Shown here one piece after another: positions 1-7,462 of a DNA stretch of 16,813 nt (positions are counted from its first letter, which is position 1; each line of letters opens with the position of its first letter). This DNA comes from Chloroflexi bacterium RBG_16_56_11 (GTDB lineage: Bacteria > Chloroflexota > Dehalococcoidia > Dehalococcoidales > RBG-16-60-22). The stretch lies in the NCBI GenBank assembly GCA_001796865.1, contig MGNQ01000042.1, positions 777 through 17,589 of the forward strand, written 5' to 3'. Made by a program: the position numbers and the translations under genes. Below the pieces are notes generated by a model, which worked only from the letters and a program-made list of their open reading frames with translations, had not been told where the DNA came from and ran no database searches.

Positions 1-205
1 TGAGGGTACATTGCACGGTAAGAGCGTAGGAAGGAGCGGACATGCCGGGTAAAGCGACGATGACGCCTATGGTGATGATGATAGCAAGCGTCACCGGGAC
101 GAGCACCCTCTTCAGTCCGAAAATGGACGGCCACCCTCGCCGGGCTTTGGCGGCCCGATTGGCCGAGGGTGAGGTGTTCTTTCTGGTGTTCTTTCCCGTT
201 TTCAT
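1..205 (-). CDS. Partial signal-peptide/membrane-anchored protein, 5' end only
   Basis: An open minus-strand frame begins at ATG 203-205 and runs off the left edge, giving 68 visible codons. The first ~34 residues are Lys/Arg-rich (KTGKNTRKNT..., then AKARRGWP). A strongly hydrophobic segment follows at about residues 34-54 (VLVPVTLAIIITIGVIVAL), and then small residues ending SAPSYA-L, which look like a signal peptidase site. It therefore looks like the N terminus of an exported or membrane-anchored protein. No function can be assigned because the rest lies outside the window. No good Shine-Dalgarno sequence is visible. An in-frame ATG at 254-256 would add 17 residues, but it falls between two direct repeats that look regulatory, so I prefer 205. 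The overlapping plus-strand frame lacks protein-like character. Confidence 0.55.
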   Translation of the reverse strand, partial: MKTGKNTRKNTSPSANRAAKARRGWPSIFGLKRVLVPVTLAIIITIGVIVALPGMSAPSYALTVQCTL

Positions 206-237
206 CGTCGTGTTTCCGTGTCTTAGCTTTAGTCCTG

Positions 238-269
238 GTACTTCAGTCAGCGTCATAGTACTTCGGTCA
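238..269. promoter_or_regulatory. Tandem 12-bp direct repeats, possible operator
   Basis: GTACTTCAGTCA (238-249) and GTACTTCGGTCA (258-269) match at 11 of 12 bases and repeat with a 20-bp period, about two helical turns. They lie 33-64 bp upstream of the preferred ATG of the partial minus-strand gene. Direct repeats with this phasing are typical of binding sites for dimeric activators such as response regulators. No clear -35/-10 pair was found next to them. Regulatory function is inference. Confidence 0.35.
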
Positions 270-354
270 TGATAAACGGCAAATAAATTACAACCGTAAA
301 AATGTAAACAAATAATAAATATTTTAGTTCCGTGAATTTTAGTTTTGTCTCAAA

Positions 355-482
355 TGTCATTCTGAGGAGTACATTCACTTCGCTCAGTGTAAACTACGCG
401 ACCGAAGAATCCCGGGGTGAGGCTGGGCATTGTACGCATAGACCCCGCCACTCCGAGACCCTTCACTTCGCTCAGGGTGACA
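355..482. repeat. MITE-like 128-bp palindromic intergenic repeat
   Basis: The ends form an imperfect 12-bp inverted repeat: TGTCATTCTGAG (355-366) and CTCAGGGTGACA (471-482), 10 of 12 pairing. The same 5 bases, TCAAA, sit directly outside both ends (350-354 and 483-487), as expected for a target-site duplication. Inside, TTCACTTCGCTCAG occurs twice (374-387 and 462-475). CGGGGT (413-418) can pair with ACCCCG (442-447), so the whole element could fold as a branched hairpin. No coding sequence is evident. It fits a non-autonomous transposable element or a REP-like intergenic repeat. Copy number, which would settle this, cannot be seen here. Confidence 0.6.
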
Positions 483-483
483 T

Positions 484-519
484 CAAAAAGCACGTTTAAC
501 AATCCTGTGAATTGTTAAA
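484..519 (-). terminator. AT-rich hairpin downstream of the cyclase gene, possible terminator
   Basis: TTTAACAAT (495-503) and ATTGTTAAA (511-519) form a perfect 9-bp inverted repeat around a 7-nt loop. It lies about 50 bp past the stop codon of the minus-strand cyclase gene. Read on the minus strand, five Ts (485-489) follow five bases after the stem. The stem is AT-rich and the T run is offset, so it would be a weak intrinsic terminator. A symmetric protein-binding site is an equally good reading. Confidence 0.35.
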
Positions 520-567
520 GGGATGGGGACGCGAACGGGCTGTTTTTTCCGTGTAAGGAGAAGCAGC

Positions 568-2430
568 TTATAGTACCAGTGCCCGCAAACTATCTACTGA
601 TGCCTGTCGCAGGTCGCCGGGGCCGGCCTCTTCGCGGAGACATATCTCGTAGGCCGGGACAGGTTCACCCTTGCCCTTCAAGGCCAGAAGTCCCAGGGGG
701 ATGGCCTGAAACCGGTCTTTCACCTGGGCGAATGCTCCGGCGCCTATCCAGATTTTACCGCCGGGTGCGAGCGCCGCCAGCCTGGCGGCCGTGTTGACGG
801 TATCGCCAACCACGGAGTACTCCAGCCGGTCAAGCGAGCCCATGTTGCCAACGATCGCGTTGCCGCTATTCACGCCGATGCCGAACTCCATCCTGGGTAA
901 GTTTGGCGCGGCGTATAACCGGCTTATTTCACGTTGCGCCTCGACGGCCGCCCCGACGGCGGCGGAGGCGTGCTCCGGGCTATCGACCGGGGCGTTCCAT
1001 ACCGCCATGACGCTGTCCCCGCCGAACTTATTTATCATGCCGTCGGACCGCAGTATGGCCTCGATAATGGCCGAGAGGTAATGGTTCAGGGCGCCGACCA
1101 GCACCTGGGGGCTCGTATTCTCACAGATTCCGGTGAAGTTGCGCACATCGGCAAAGAGCACCGTCACCGGGTATTCGTCCCCGCCCAGCTTTAGTGAGCT
1201 GTCATCGACGGTATTCAGGATTTTCGCCGCGACCGATGGCGACACGAATTTACCGAAAGTCCTGGTGATTTCCTGCTTTTCTCTTCTTTCCGACGTTACA
1301 TTATAGAGATTCACACCCAGGAAGACCGCTGCCAGCGAGAGCGGAGGGTAGAACAGGTTCAACATCAGGCCCTGGCCGAAGAAGTAGAACGCGGCGAGAA
1401 AATATACCGCGGCCAGCATTACCGCCGAGAAGGCCGACCAGGCGACCCGGAACCGCAGGGCGGCCAGCCCGCCGATGAGCGCCAGCAGCATGATGGAAAT
1501 GCCGGTGAAGAAAAAGGGGGACGACCTGATGAAGTGCCCGCTTAATAGTGTATTCATTGCCTGCGCATGAATCTCCACGCCGCTCAATGCCTGGCCCATC
1601 GGCGTCCAGTAGACGTCCCCGAAACCGAGCGCGGTGACCCCGATGACCACCAGCTTGTCTTCGAAGCTCCCAGGGGCGGCATTTCCCGTGAGGACATCGG
1701 CGTATGACACCATCTTAAAGCTGGTCGAGGGGTCCCCCGCATAGTTAATCAGCATATTGGAGTCATGGAGGGGTATCTCCCTCCCGGCCATGGAAAGGTG
1801 TGTTTCATCCGGGGGAGTATCGAAAATCCGAGGCCGGCGCAGGTACCCGGCTACGGCTGCCAGCGCCAGAGAAGGCTGATACTGCCCATTATCCGGCATG
1901 ATGACGGGCAGGCTTCTCGCCACTCCGTCGCTGTCTGGCGTCATGTTGGCGTGACCGGTGGCGATGGCGCTCGCATCCAGGGTGCTTACAGGCCGGAGGA
2001 CTTTTACCCCACCCGGCTGCCCGGGCTCAGGCGTACCTGCATAAGGCAGTATCACGTTGCCGGCCTTTTTCATCGCCGCGGCCAGCCCGTCGTCGTAGGG
2101 AGATGGCTCGGAGAACAGGATATCGAACACAATGATGCGCGCGCCGTCCCCGGACAGCTTATTGATGATTTCGGAATGGTAAGACCTCGGCCAGTCGGGG
2201 AACCGGCCCAGCGCCTCGAGGCTCGCTTCGTCGATGGCGACAACCACTATTTTCCCGGCCGTTTCCGAGAGGTAATCGGGGGCTTTTCCACGGAACAGGA
2301 TATCGCCGCTACGCTGACTCAGGGAATGAAATAGTTGAAAGTAGCTGACCAGGCACAACACGAAGGCAATGGCCGTCGCCGTCAGCAACCCGGCAAAAAG
2401 GCGCCTTCTCTTTTTTGAGAGCCTGATCAT
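568..2430 (-). CDS. CHASE2-domain class III adenylate/guanylate cyclase, membrane-bound
   Basis: This 620-residue protein should make a cyclic nucleotide (probably cAMP) in response to an external signal. A basic start (KKRRR) and a membrane helix at about 11-33 precede an extracytoplasmic CHASE2 sensor at about 36-300, with the typical VVAIDEASLEALGRFPWPR-type start near 62-82. Three more helices follow at about 306-326, 330-351 and 356-376. The cyclase domain spans about 418-598. Class III features are visible: metal-binding Asp428 (FADVRNFT) and Asp472 (NKFGGDSVMAVW), Lys468, Asp543/Thr544 at the base-selecting position, and Asn546 and Arg550 (NTAAR) for transition-state binding. All key residues are present, so it should be active. 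Lys468 favours ATP, but substrate is not certain from sequence. The Shine-Dalgarno is weak. It has no operon partner; 174 bp separate it from the gene upstream. Confidence 0.92.
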   Translation of the reverse strand: MIRLSKKRRRLFAGLLTATAIAFVLCLVSYFQLFHSLSQRSGDILFRGKAPDYLSETAGKIVVVAIDEASLEALGRFPDWPRSYHSEIINKLSGDGARIIVFDILFSEPSPYDDGLAAAMKKAGNVILPYAGTPEPGQPGGVKVLRPVSTLDASAIATGHANMTPDSDGVARSLPVIMPDNGQYQPSLALAAVAGYLRRPRIFDTPPDETHLSMAGREIPLHDSNMLINYAGDPSTSFKMVSYADVLTGNAAPGSFEDKLVVIGVTALGFGDVYWTPMGQALSGVEIHAQAMNTLLSGHFIRSSPFFFTGISIMLLALIGGLAALRFRVAWSAFSAVMLAAVYFLAAFYFFGQGLMLNLFYPPLSLAAVFLGVNLYNVTSERREKQEITRTFGKFVSPSVAAKILNTVDDSSLKLGGDEYPVTVLFADVRNFTGICENTSPQVLVGALNHYLSAIIEAILRSDGMINKFGGDSVMAVWNAPVDSPEHASAAVGAAVEAQREISRLYAAPNLPRMEFGIGVNSGNAIVGNMGSLDRLEYSVVGDTVNTAARLAALAPGGKIWIGAGAFAQVKDRFQAIPLGLLALKGKGEPVPAYEICLREEAGPGDLRQASVDSLRALVL

Positions 2431-2604
2431 ATTGTCCGTTTCTTAGAGGGATATAGACGGGCCATGGTCTTCTAAGATAAGATTGTATGTTCATGATACC
2501 GCTTCACCGAAAAACAAGGGGTAAACGGGACACACAAAATTCTAAATATTTTATTAACAAACGGGGAGGAATCCGATTGTGCGGCGGGATTCTTCGTTGT
2601 TTCT
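2431..2604. other. Intergenic region upstream of the cyclase gene
   Basis: These 174 bp lie between the end of cluster B and the cyclase start and should carry the cyclase promoter. They are more AT-rich than the flanking genes, especially at 2535-2562. I found no convincing -35/-10 pair. GAATCC and GGATTC near 2569-2592 form a 6-bp inverted repeat with a 12-nt loop but no T run, so I do not call it a terminator. Confidence 0.4.
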
Positions 2605-3297
2605 TTATCTGGTGATGGCTACCATGCGTTTCAAGGCTGTCCGGTTCATCCGTGACCAGTCCGAGTTCCGTTCGTAGCAGAGAATTTCCCGGACGTAACA
2701 GCTTCGCGGCGAGGCGCTGGCTTCCAGGACGCAGGCCGTCGCCGAGCCGGCCAGGCAGAGCACCTTTTCTCCCTCCGGTATCAGGCCGTGTTTCACGGCC
2801 AGGACCAGGCAACCCACGCAGACCCGGAACCCCTGGCTGATGATCAACAAGAGGGACAGGTCCCAGCCCGCATCGAGGCTAAGGGGGTCGATGTGCGCAG
2901 GGAGCCATGGTAGCAGCATATCTCTCATGTGTTTCTGCTCGGGGGAGGGGGACATCGGCTCGCCGAGTCGCAGGTCGTCATTAAGATAGCAGACTTTGAT
3001 GCCGAGCTTTTCGAGCTCTTCGCGGGTCTCGTCATCGATGGAGACGTTCCTCCCGCCGATGGTGCCTCCTTTTGGATTGGTTACCGCGGTTATATCCAGA
3101 TTGAGCTTGAGACCTTTCGTCGCTTCGAGAAATTTCTTGAGAGTGTACCCGCTCGACCAGGCTATCATGACGTGGCGCACACCCAGGGTCTCCAGCTTCC
3201 CAGTGACGAATTCCAGCATTTTATTGGTATTCGACCGGCCGGCCGGTTTTTCGAAATACAGGATTTCTTTAACCTCGGTGTTTCCCTCTTTTTTCAT
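2605..3297 (-). CDS. Stand-alone pyruvate kinase C-terminal (alpha/beta) domain-like protein
   Basis: The 230-residue product resembles the small proteins that carry only the pyruvate kinase C-terminal-like alpha/beta fold. It begins with KEILYFEKPAGRSNT, followed by a Rossmann-like strand and HVMIAWSSGYTLKKFLEAT near 42-60. Later segments are AVTNPKGG (about 75-82), a ...GFRVCVGCLVLAVKHGLIPEGEKVLCLAG stretch near 155-185, and a closing strand REILCYE. The pyruvate kinase catalytic barrel is absent, so it cannot be a pyruvate kinase. The family has no settled biochemical role; ligand binding or sensing is possible. Several Cys residues cluster in the second half, and there is a basic tail. 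The start is supported by GGGGAG 9 bp upstream. It is the last gene of cluster B, 32 bp after the MmgE/PrpD gene. Confidence 0.7.
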   Translation of the reverse strand: MKKEGNTEVKEILYFEKPAGRSNTNKMLEFVTGKLETLGVRHVMIAWSSGYTLKKFLEATKGLKLNLDITAVTNPKGGTIGGRNVSIDDETREELEKLGIKVCYLNDDLRLGEPMSPSPEQKHMRDMLLPWLPAHIDPLSLDAGWDLSLLLIISQGFRVCVGCLVLAVKHGLIPEGEKVLCLAGSATACVLEASASPRSCYVREILCYERNSDWSRMNRTALKRMVAITR

Positions 3298-3329
3298 GGT
3301 GATGGTCTCCCCTTCTGAAGAGTCGATAT

Positions 3330-4709
3330 TCAGCAGAGCTGCCGGACAATTTCGGTGGCATCATCGAGTGTTTCGAGGCGCTCCACCATTTCGATGATAT
3401 TATCGACCGCGCCGGCCGGCAGCGCTTTGACGGAGGCGGGGGCGCAATCGCGGAATTTCCTGACGCAATCGTCGAAGGTCATCGGTCTTTCAATGCTACC
3501 CAGGCAGTGTTCCACCTCCTCACGGTAGGCAGTCCCGTCCTGCATCGTTATCACCACTCCTCCCGGCCCCACGCCGTGCCGGTTCATCGATGGCTCCAGC
3601 CTGGCAGTCACTTTCCGGGCGATTTCCCGGATGTCCCGCCGCCTGATGGCTGTATCAGTGAAGTCTTCTACGGTGACCCTGCCTTTGACCAGGGCCGTGG
3701 CCACCACCCAGGGCACGCTGAACTGGGCATCGATGATGGTACGCGGCGAGCACTTTATCTCCGGAGGTCGCGACAAGTCGTAGACGGTCTGACCGCCGTA
3801 CACGGTGATGTCCTTTATCTGCGAAGGGATGACGTCATGCCGCGATATTAGGGCCAGCGTGGCGTCGATGCAGGCGTGGGTAAGGCCGCAACAGGGGTAG
3901 GGCTTGTCCCCGATGTTCACCCCTTCGAACCTGGTGCCCAGGTCCGCGGTGAGTATCTTGGGGTCGTAATCGCCTCTCATGTAAACATTGAACAGCCCGG
4001 ACTTTCCTTCGAGGGAGTTTCTCTCGCCGGTGATGCCGCGCTCCGCCATCAGGGCGGCCGTGATACCACCCCGGGCGGCCAGTCCCGGCCCCATCCGTTT
4101 TGCCAGGGCGCCGTCGGCCACGCCGGAACCGGCTCCGCCGCACTGGTGGTATGCCAGGCCGATGGCGTTGACCATCTTCTCCTCGTCGAGGCCCATGATT
4201 CTCCCGGCCATGGCGGCGGCGCCGAGGAAACCGAACAGGGTCGTCGGGTGCCAACCGGCGCTGAGGGCGCTGCTGCCCGGCCGGCTCGCCAGCCCCAGCC
4301 TGGCCAGGAAATCGCCCCCCAGGGCCAGGGCGGTGATGAGCTCTTTACCACTAATCCCCACCATCCGTTCGGCTACGGCAAAACAGGTCGAAACGGCGAC
4401 GCAACCGATATGCACCAGGGCCACCTGGTGGCCGTCATCATAGTCCAGGGCATGTATCATGGTGCCGTTGACCTGGGCGGCGTTCGGGGCGGGGCATTTT
4501 ATCCCGTAGGCGATGATAGAACTCTGCCCGGCGCCTCCCCACTCACGGACCATGTCCACCAGCTCGCCGACGCCGGCCTTCGAGGAGCCGCCCAGGGCCG
4601 TCGCCAGGCTGTCCAGCACCTCTTTTTTAACCGACTCCACCGCCACACCGGGAAGGTCCTTGTACCGGGTCCGGGTAAAGTGCTTGACGAAATCGTTTAC
4701 TGCGTCCAT
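3330..4709 (-). CDS. MmgE/PrpD family protein
   Basis: This 459-residue, full-length soluble protein belongs to the family of 2-methylcitrate dehydratase (PrpD), cis-aconitate decarboxylase and related lyases and epimerases. Family landmarks include NAAQVNGTMIHALDYDD near 75-91, GWHPTTLFGFLGAAAMAGRI near 150-170, RMGPGLAARGGITAALMAERG near 205-225, the KPYPCCGLTHACIDA block near 270-284, and DAQFSVPWVVATALVKGRVT near 325-345. No citrate or methylcitrate pathway partners (PrpB, PrpC) are nearby, so a methylcitrate role is not supported. In this operon it more likely dehydrates, decarboxylates or epimerises a cluster-specific acid. GAGG lies 6 bp before the ATG. The gene sits between SDR 2 (25 bp upstream) and the PK-C-like gene. 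Family is certain; substrate is unknown. Confidence 0.88.
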   Translation of the reverse strand: MDAVNDFVKHFTRTRYKDLPGVAVESVKKEVLDSLATALGGSSKAGVGELVDMVREWGGAGQSSIIAYGIKCPAPNAAQVNGTMIHALDYDDGHQVALVHIGCVAVSTCFAVAERMVGISGKELITALALGGDFLARLGLASRPGSSALSAGWHPTTLFGFLGAAAMAGRIMGLDEEKMVNAIGLAYHQCGGAGSGVADGALAKRMGPGLAARGGITAALMAERGITGERNSLEGKSGLFNVYMRGDYDPKILTADLGTRFEGVNIGDKPYPCCGLTHACIDATLALISRHDVIPSQIKDITVYGGQTVYDLSRPPEIKCSPRTIIDAQFSVPWVVATALVKGRVTVEDFTDTAIRRRDIREIARKVTARLEPSMNRHGVGPGGVVITMQDGTAYREEVEHCLGSIERPMTFDDCVRKFRDCAPASVKALPAGAVDNIIEMVERLETLDDATEIVRQLC

Positions 4710-4734
4710 AGTCTGCCTCGTCCAGCCTGATACG

Positions 4735-5571
4735 CTAAGTCACGCCGCCCCCGAGGACGATTACCTCCCCGGTCATGTAGGCGGACTGGTCGGAGACCAG
4801 GAAATAGGCCAGGTCGGCGATTTCCCCGGCCGTGCCGAGCCGGCCCCACGGTATCATCTTGGCCAGGGCGTCCTGGTCCTTTTTCCGGGCTTCTTCCCAC
4901 GTGACGCCCTGGGCTTCGGCCATCCTGGCAAAAGACTCGTCGCGCAGGTTGGTGACGAACATGCCCGGGTTGATGCCGTTGACATTTATCCGGTATTTCG
5001 CCAGCTCCAGGGCCAGGCTCCTGGTCAGGCCGATAGTCCCCCACTTGGCGGCCCCGTAGGCGGCGCTGCCCGGCACGCCTTTGAGTCCGGCCGTCGAGCA
5101 GATGATGACGATTTTTCCGCCCTCGCCGCGGTCAATCATGGCCCGGGCCAGGGCTTTCGTCACCAGGAACGAGCCGACCAGGTCGACGTCAATGATGGCG
5201 CGGATGTCTTTTTCCGCCAGGTCGACGACGGGCACGCCCACCGGGCCGCGGATAGCGGCAGCGTGGACCAGGATGTCTATCTTCCCGAATTTGTTCAGCG
5301 CCCGGGTAACAACCCCGTCGATTTCCCGGCTGGCATTGATGTCAAGGGTCGCCGCCAGGGCTTTCCGGCCCAGCGCTTCGATTTCCCCGACGATAGCGTC
5401 CAATCCGCCCCAAGCCTCGTCACCGGGAAAAAGGCTCCGGGGCGCGGCGAACTTGTCAGTAACGACCACGTCGGCCCCTTCGCGGGCCAGCCGCAGGGCG
5501 ATGGCATGACCCATGCCCCTCTTGCTGGCGGCCCCGGTTATAAAAGCGACCTTGCCCTTGAGATTGCTCAT
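4735..5571 (-). CDS. SDR family NAD(P)-dependent oxidoreductase (SDR 2)
   Basis: This 278-residue classical-type short-chain dehydrogenase oxidises an alcohol or reduces a ketone with NAD(P). The cofactor loop is TGAASKRGMG (12-21), two residues longer than the usual TGxxxGxG. The catalytic set is Ser159 (IICST), Tyr172 and Lys176 (YGAAK), followed by INVNGINPG at 195-203. The usual NNAG block is HAAA (103-106). An extra loop (about 40-58, DKFAAPRSLFPGDEAWGG) follows beta-2, longer than in SDR 1. The stop is TAG. The Shine-Dalgarno GGAGG overlaps the last codons and stop of the aldehyde:ferredoxin oxidoreductase gene 6 bp upstream, so translation is probably coupled. The aldehyde enzyme's substrate may be this SDR's product, or the reverse. 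Substrate is unknown. Confidence 0.9.
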   Translation of the reverse strand: MSNLKGKVAFITGAASKRGMGHAIALRLAREGADVVVTDKFAAPRSLFPGDEAWGGLDAIVGEIEALGRKALAATLDINASREIDGVVTRALNKFGKIDILVHAAAIRGPVGVPVVDLAEKDIRAIIDVDLVGSFLVTKALARAMIDRGEGGKIVIICSTAGLKGVPGSAAYGAAKWGTIGLTRSLALELAKYRINVNGINPGMFVTNLRDESFARMAEAQGVTWEEARKKDQDALAKMIPWGRLGTAGEIADLAYFLVSDQSAYMTGEVIVLGGGVT

Positions 5572-5577
5572 AAGACG

Positions 5578-7410
5578 TTACCTCCGGGAAGTCGATTCTG
5601 ACGGCGGCCAGAGCTCGGCGGCGACATCGTCCAGTCCCAGTTCCAGGAGCTTTTTCCGGCTGGGTTTAGCGCTTACCCGGCCCCAGTCCAGGGCGCCGAG
5701 TCCCCAGTATACCTGGGCTTCGAGGCTGGCGGTGACGCCCGCCAGCGGCCCCTCCCGGAACGGCGGTCGGCCGACTATCCTGGGATGCACCTTATACTCC
5801 AGGGGATTGATGCCCTCGCGCAGGTTAAAAACATGCCGCATATTGATAATCCTCTCGCCGCATTTAAGAAGCTCATCCTCGGAGCGGTCCCAGCCGGTCA
5901 CGGCGCGCATGAATCCGGTGATGTGCCTGAGGGTGTTCCCCCCGACGAGGTCGCTGAACAGGCACCAGCCGGCCGAGTTGACGATTTGCGTGGTGAAGCT
6001 GGCCGGCCCGAACGCCATCTGGGTATGACGGCCGGGTGTGGCGTCCATCTGGTAGCGCGCCGCCGAGGTGCCGTCCGGGGAGTTGTAAAACTTGGGGTCG
6101 TGCATGCCCAGCTCCTGTCCCCCGATATGCACCGCGAACTTTTCGGCCCCCCGGCCGATTTTCGCGGCGGCGACCTTCACGCCGTCAGCGAGTATACCGC
6201 CGAGGCCTTCGCCTTTTACCATCTTTTCCGTCATGGCGATGATGGCCCGGTGGTTGCCCCAGGTGAGCTCGATGCCGCCGGTGTCTTTCTTATTGATTAC
6301 CCCGTTTTCGTAGCACTCGATGGCAAAGGCCAGGGCCGTCCCCGCCGAGATGGTGTCCAGACCGTAGCAGTTACACAGGTGGTTGGCCATGTTGATTGAT
6401 TCGGTATTATTGTTGAGGCACATCGTCCCGAAGGCGGCCTGCGTTTCATATTCCACGCGGCGCGTCCCGGCGGGATAACGGTATTCGCCTTGCCCGGCCT
6501 TCAGCCTGCCTTCACAGCCCACCGGGCAGTGCCAGCAGCCAGTCCTGGTCTCGATGTTGGCGGTGGCAGCGTCGCCGCTGAGGCCGGAGCTATCCGGGAA
6601 GTCGACAACCCCCACGCCGCCCCAGTTTTTTACCGGCGTGTCACCGCTCTGGGCGAAATGCGCGGCGACACTGGAGGTGCCGTACTTGTGGAAACCCTCC
6701 ATGGTCTCCATTCCTTTAGCCTTTTTCATAATGGCGATGTGCTCTTTTCTGAGCCGGTCCACCGCTTCTATATCGGCCACGGGCACCTCGCGCTGCCCCC
6801 TGGCCACTACCGCCTTGAGCCTTTTCGAGCCCATCACCGCCCCCAGCCCCGAGCGCCCGGCGACCGCCCCTCTCCGGGTGACGATACAGGATATGAGGGA
6901 GAGCTTTTCTCCGGGCGGACCGATACAAGCGCTCTCGACGCCTCTGCCCAGCTCCGCCTGTAACGTGTCCTCGGTGACGAAGCAGTCTTTGCCCCAGAGG
7001 TGGCCGGCGTCCCGGAGCTCGATTTTGCCGTTATCGAGCAAGAGATAGACAGGTTTTTCGGCTATGCCCGTGAGAAAGACGGCGTCGTAGCCGGCGAATT
7101 TCAGCTGGGGTCCGAAATGTCCACCCGAGTTGGAGTCTCCCCAACCCCCGGTAAGCGGTGATTTAGCCACCACCGTGTACCGGCCGGCGAAAGTAGCCGG
7201 TGTGCCGTTGAGGGGTCCGGTGAGAAATCCCAGGATATTTTCCGGCCCCAGCGGGTCGACGCCACCCTTCTGGCGACTGTAAAGAATCCTGGCGCCAATC
7301 CCATAACCGCCGATAAAATCATGCAGAAGCTTTTCTTCAGGTGTTTCTTCCCACATCTCGCCGGTGGAGAGGTTGACGAATAGAAATTTTTCCATGTATC
7401 CTCTGGACAT
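5578..7410 (-). CDS. Aldehyde:ferredoxin oxidoreductase family protein (tungsten enzyme)
   Basis: The 610-residue product matches the length of archaeal AOR (about 605). It should oxidise an aldehyde to a carboxylic acid and pass electrons to ferredoxin, using a tungsto-bispterin and one 4Fe-4S cluster. The N-terminal pterin-binding domain has the family blocks FIGGYGIGARILY (32-44), GPLNGTPATFAGRYTVVAKS (65-84) and GGWGDSNSGGHFGPQLK (88-104). Cluster ligands are Cys292, Cys295 and Cys299 (GCWHCPVGCEG) plus distal Cys483 (GWCLFSD), the spacing expected from Pyrococcus AOR. RRGAVAGRSGLGAVMGSKRLKA (179-200) is also diagnostic. No ferredoxin or pterin-synthesis gene is in the window, so these must be encoded elsewhere. 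A strong AAAGGAG lies 6 bp before the ATG at 7408-7410. The gene is flanked by two SDRs. Substrate is unknown. Confidence 0.93.
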   Translation of the reverse strand: MSRGYMEKFLFVNLSTGEMWEETPEEKLLHDFIGGYGIGARILYSRQKGGVDPLGPENILGFLTGPLNGTPATFAGRYTVVAKSPLTGGWGDSNSGGHFGPQLKFAGYDAVFLTGIAEKPVYLLLDNGKIELRDAGHLWGKDCFVTEDTLQAELGRGVESACIGPPGEKLSLISCIVTRRGAVAGRSGLGAVMGSKRLKAVVARGQREVPVADIEAVDRLRKEHIAIMKKAKGMETMEGFHKYGTSSVAAHFAQSGDTPVKNWGGVGVVDFPDSSGLSGDAATANIETRTGCWHCPVGCEGRLKAGQGEYRYPAGTRRVEYETQAAFGTMCLNNNTESINMANHLCNCYGLDTISAGTALAFAIECYENGVINKKDTGGIELTWGNHRAIIAMTEKMVKGEGLGGILADGVKVAAAKIGRGAEKFAVHIGGQELGMHDPKFYNSPDGTSAARYQMDATPGRHTQMAFGPASFTTQIVNSAGWCLFSDLVGGNTLRHITGFMRAVTGWDRSEDELLKCGERIINMRHVFNLREGINPLEYKVHPRIVGRPPFREGPLAGVTASLEAQVYWGLGALDWGRVSAKPSRKKLLELGLDDVAAELWPPSESTSRR

Positions 7411-7462
7411 TCTTCACTCCTTTAACAGTCTGATGACGCTTCAGGGTCTTATCTTGGGAAAC

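Noticed and set aside
42..272. A plus-strand open frame of 76 codons at the left edge
   Set aside because: The opposite strand reads as a basic N terminus plus hydrophobic signal segment, which is better protein-like evidence. The plus frame is its shadow.
3330..4709. Naming the MmgE/PrpD protein as 2-methylcitrate dehydratase prpD
   Set aside because: No methylcitrate synthase or lyase is nearby, and the family has several activities, so only the family name is justified.
3876..4730. A plus-strand open frame of 284 codons
   Set aside because: It is antisense to the MmgE/PrpD gene and has low-complexity composition with no motif.
4513..5601. A long plus-strand open frame of 362 codons across two minus-strand genes
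   Set aside because: It is antisense to the clear MmgE/PrpD and SDR genes. Its protein is rich in Gly/Pro/His/Asp with no recognisable motif, typical of antisense frames in GC-rich genes.
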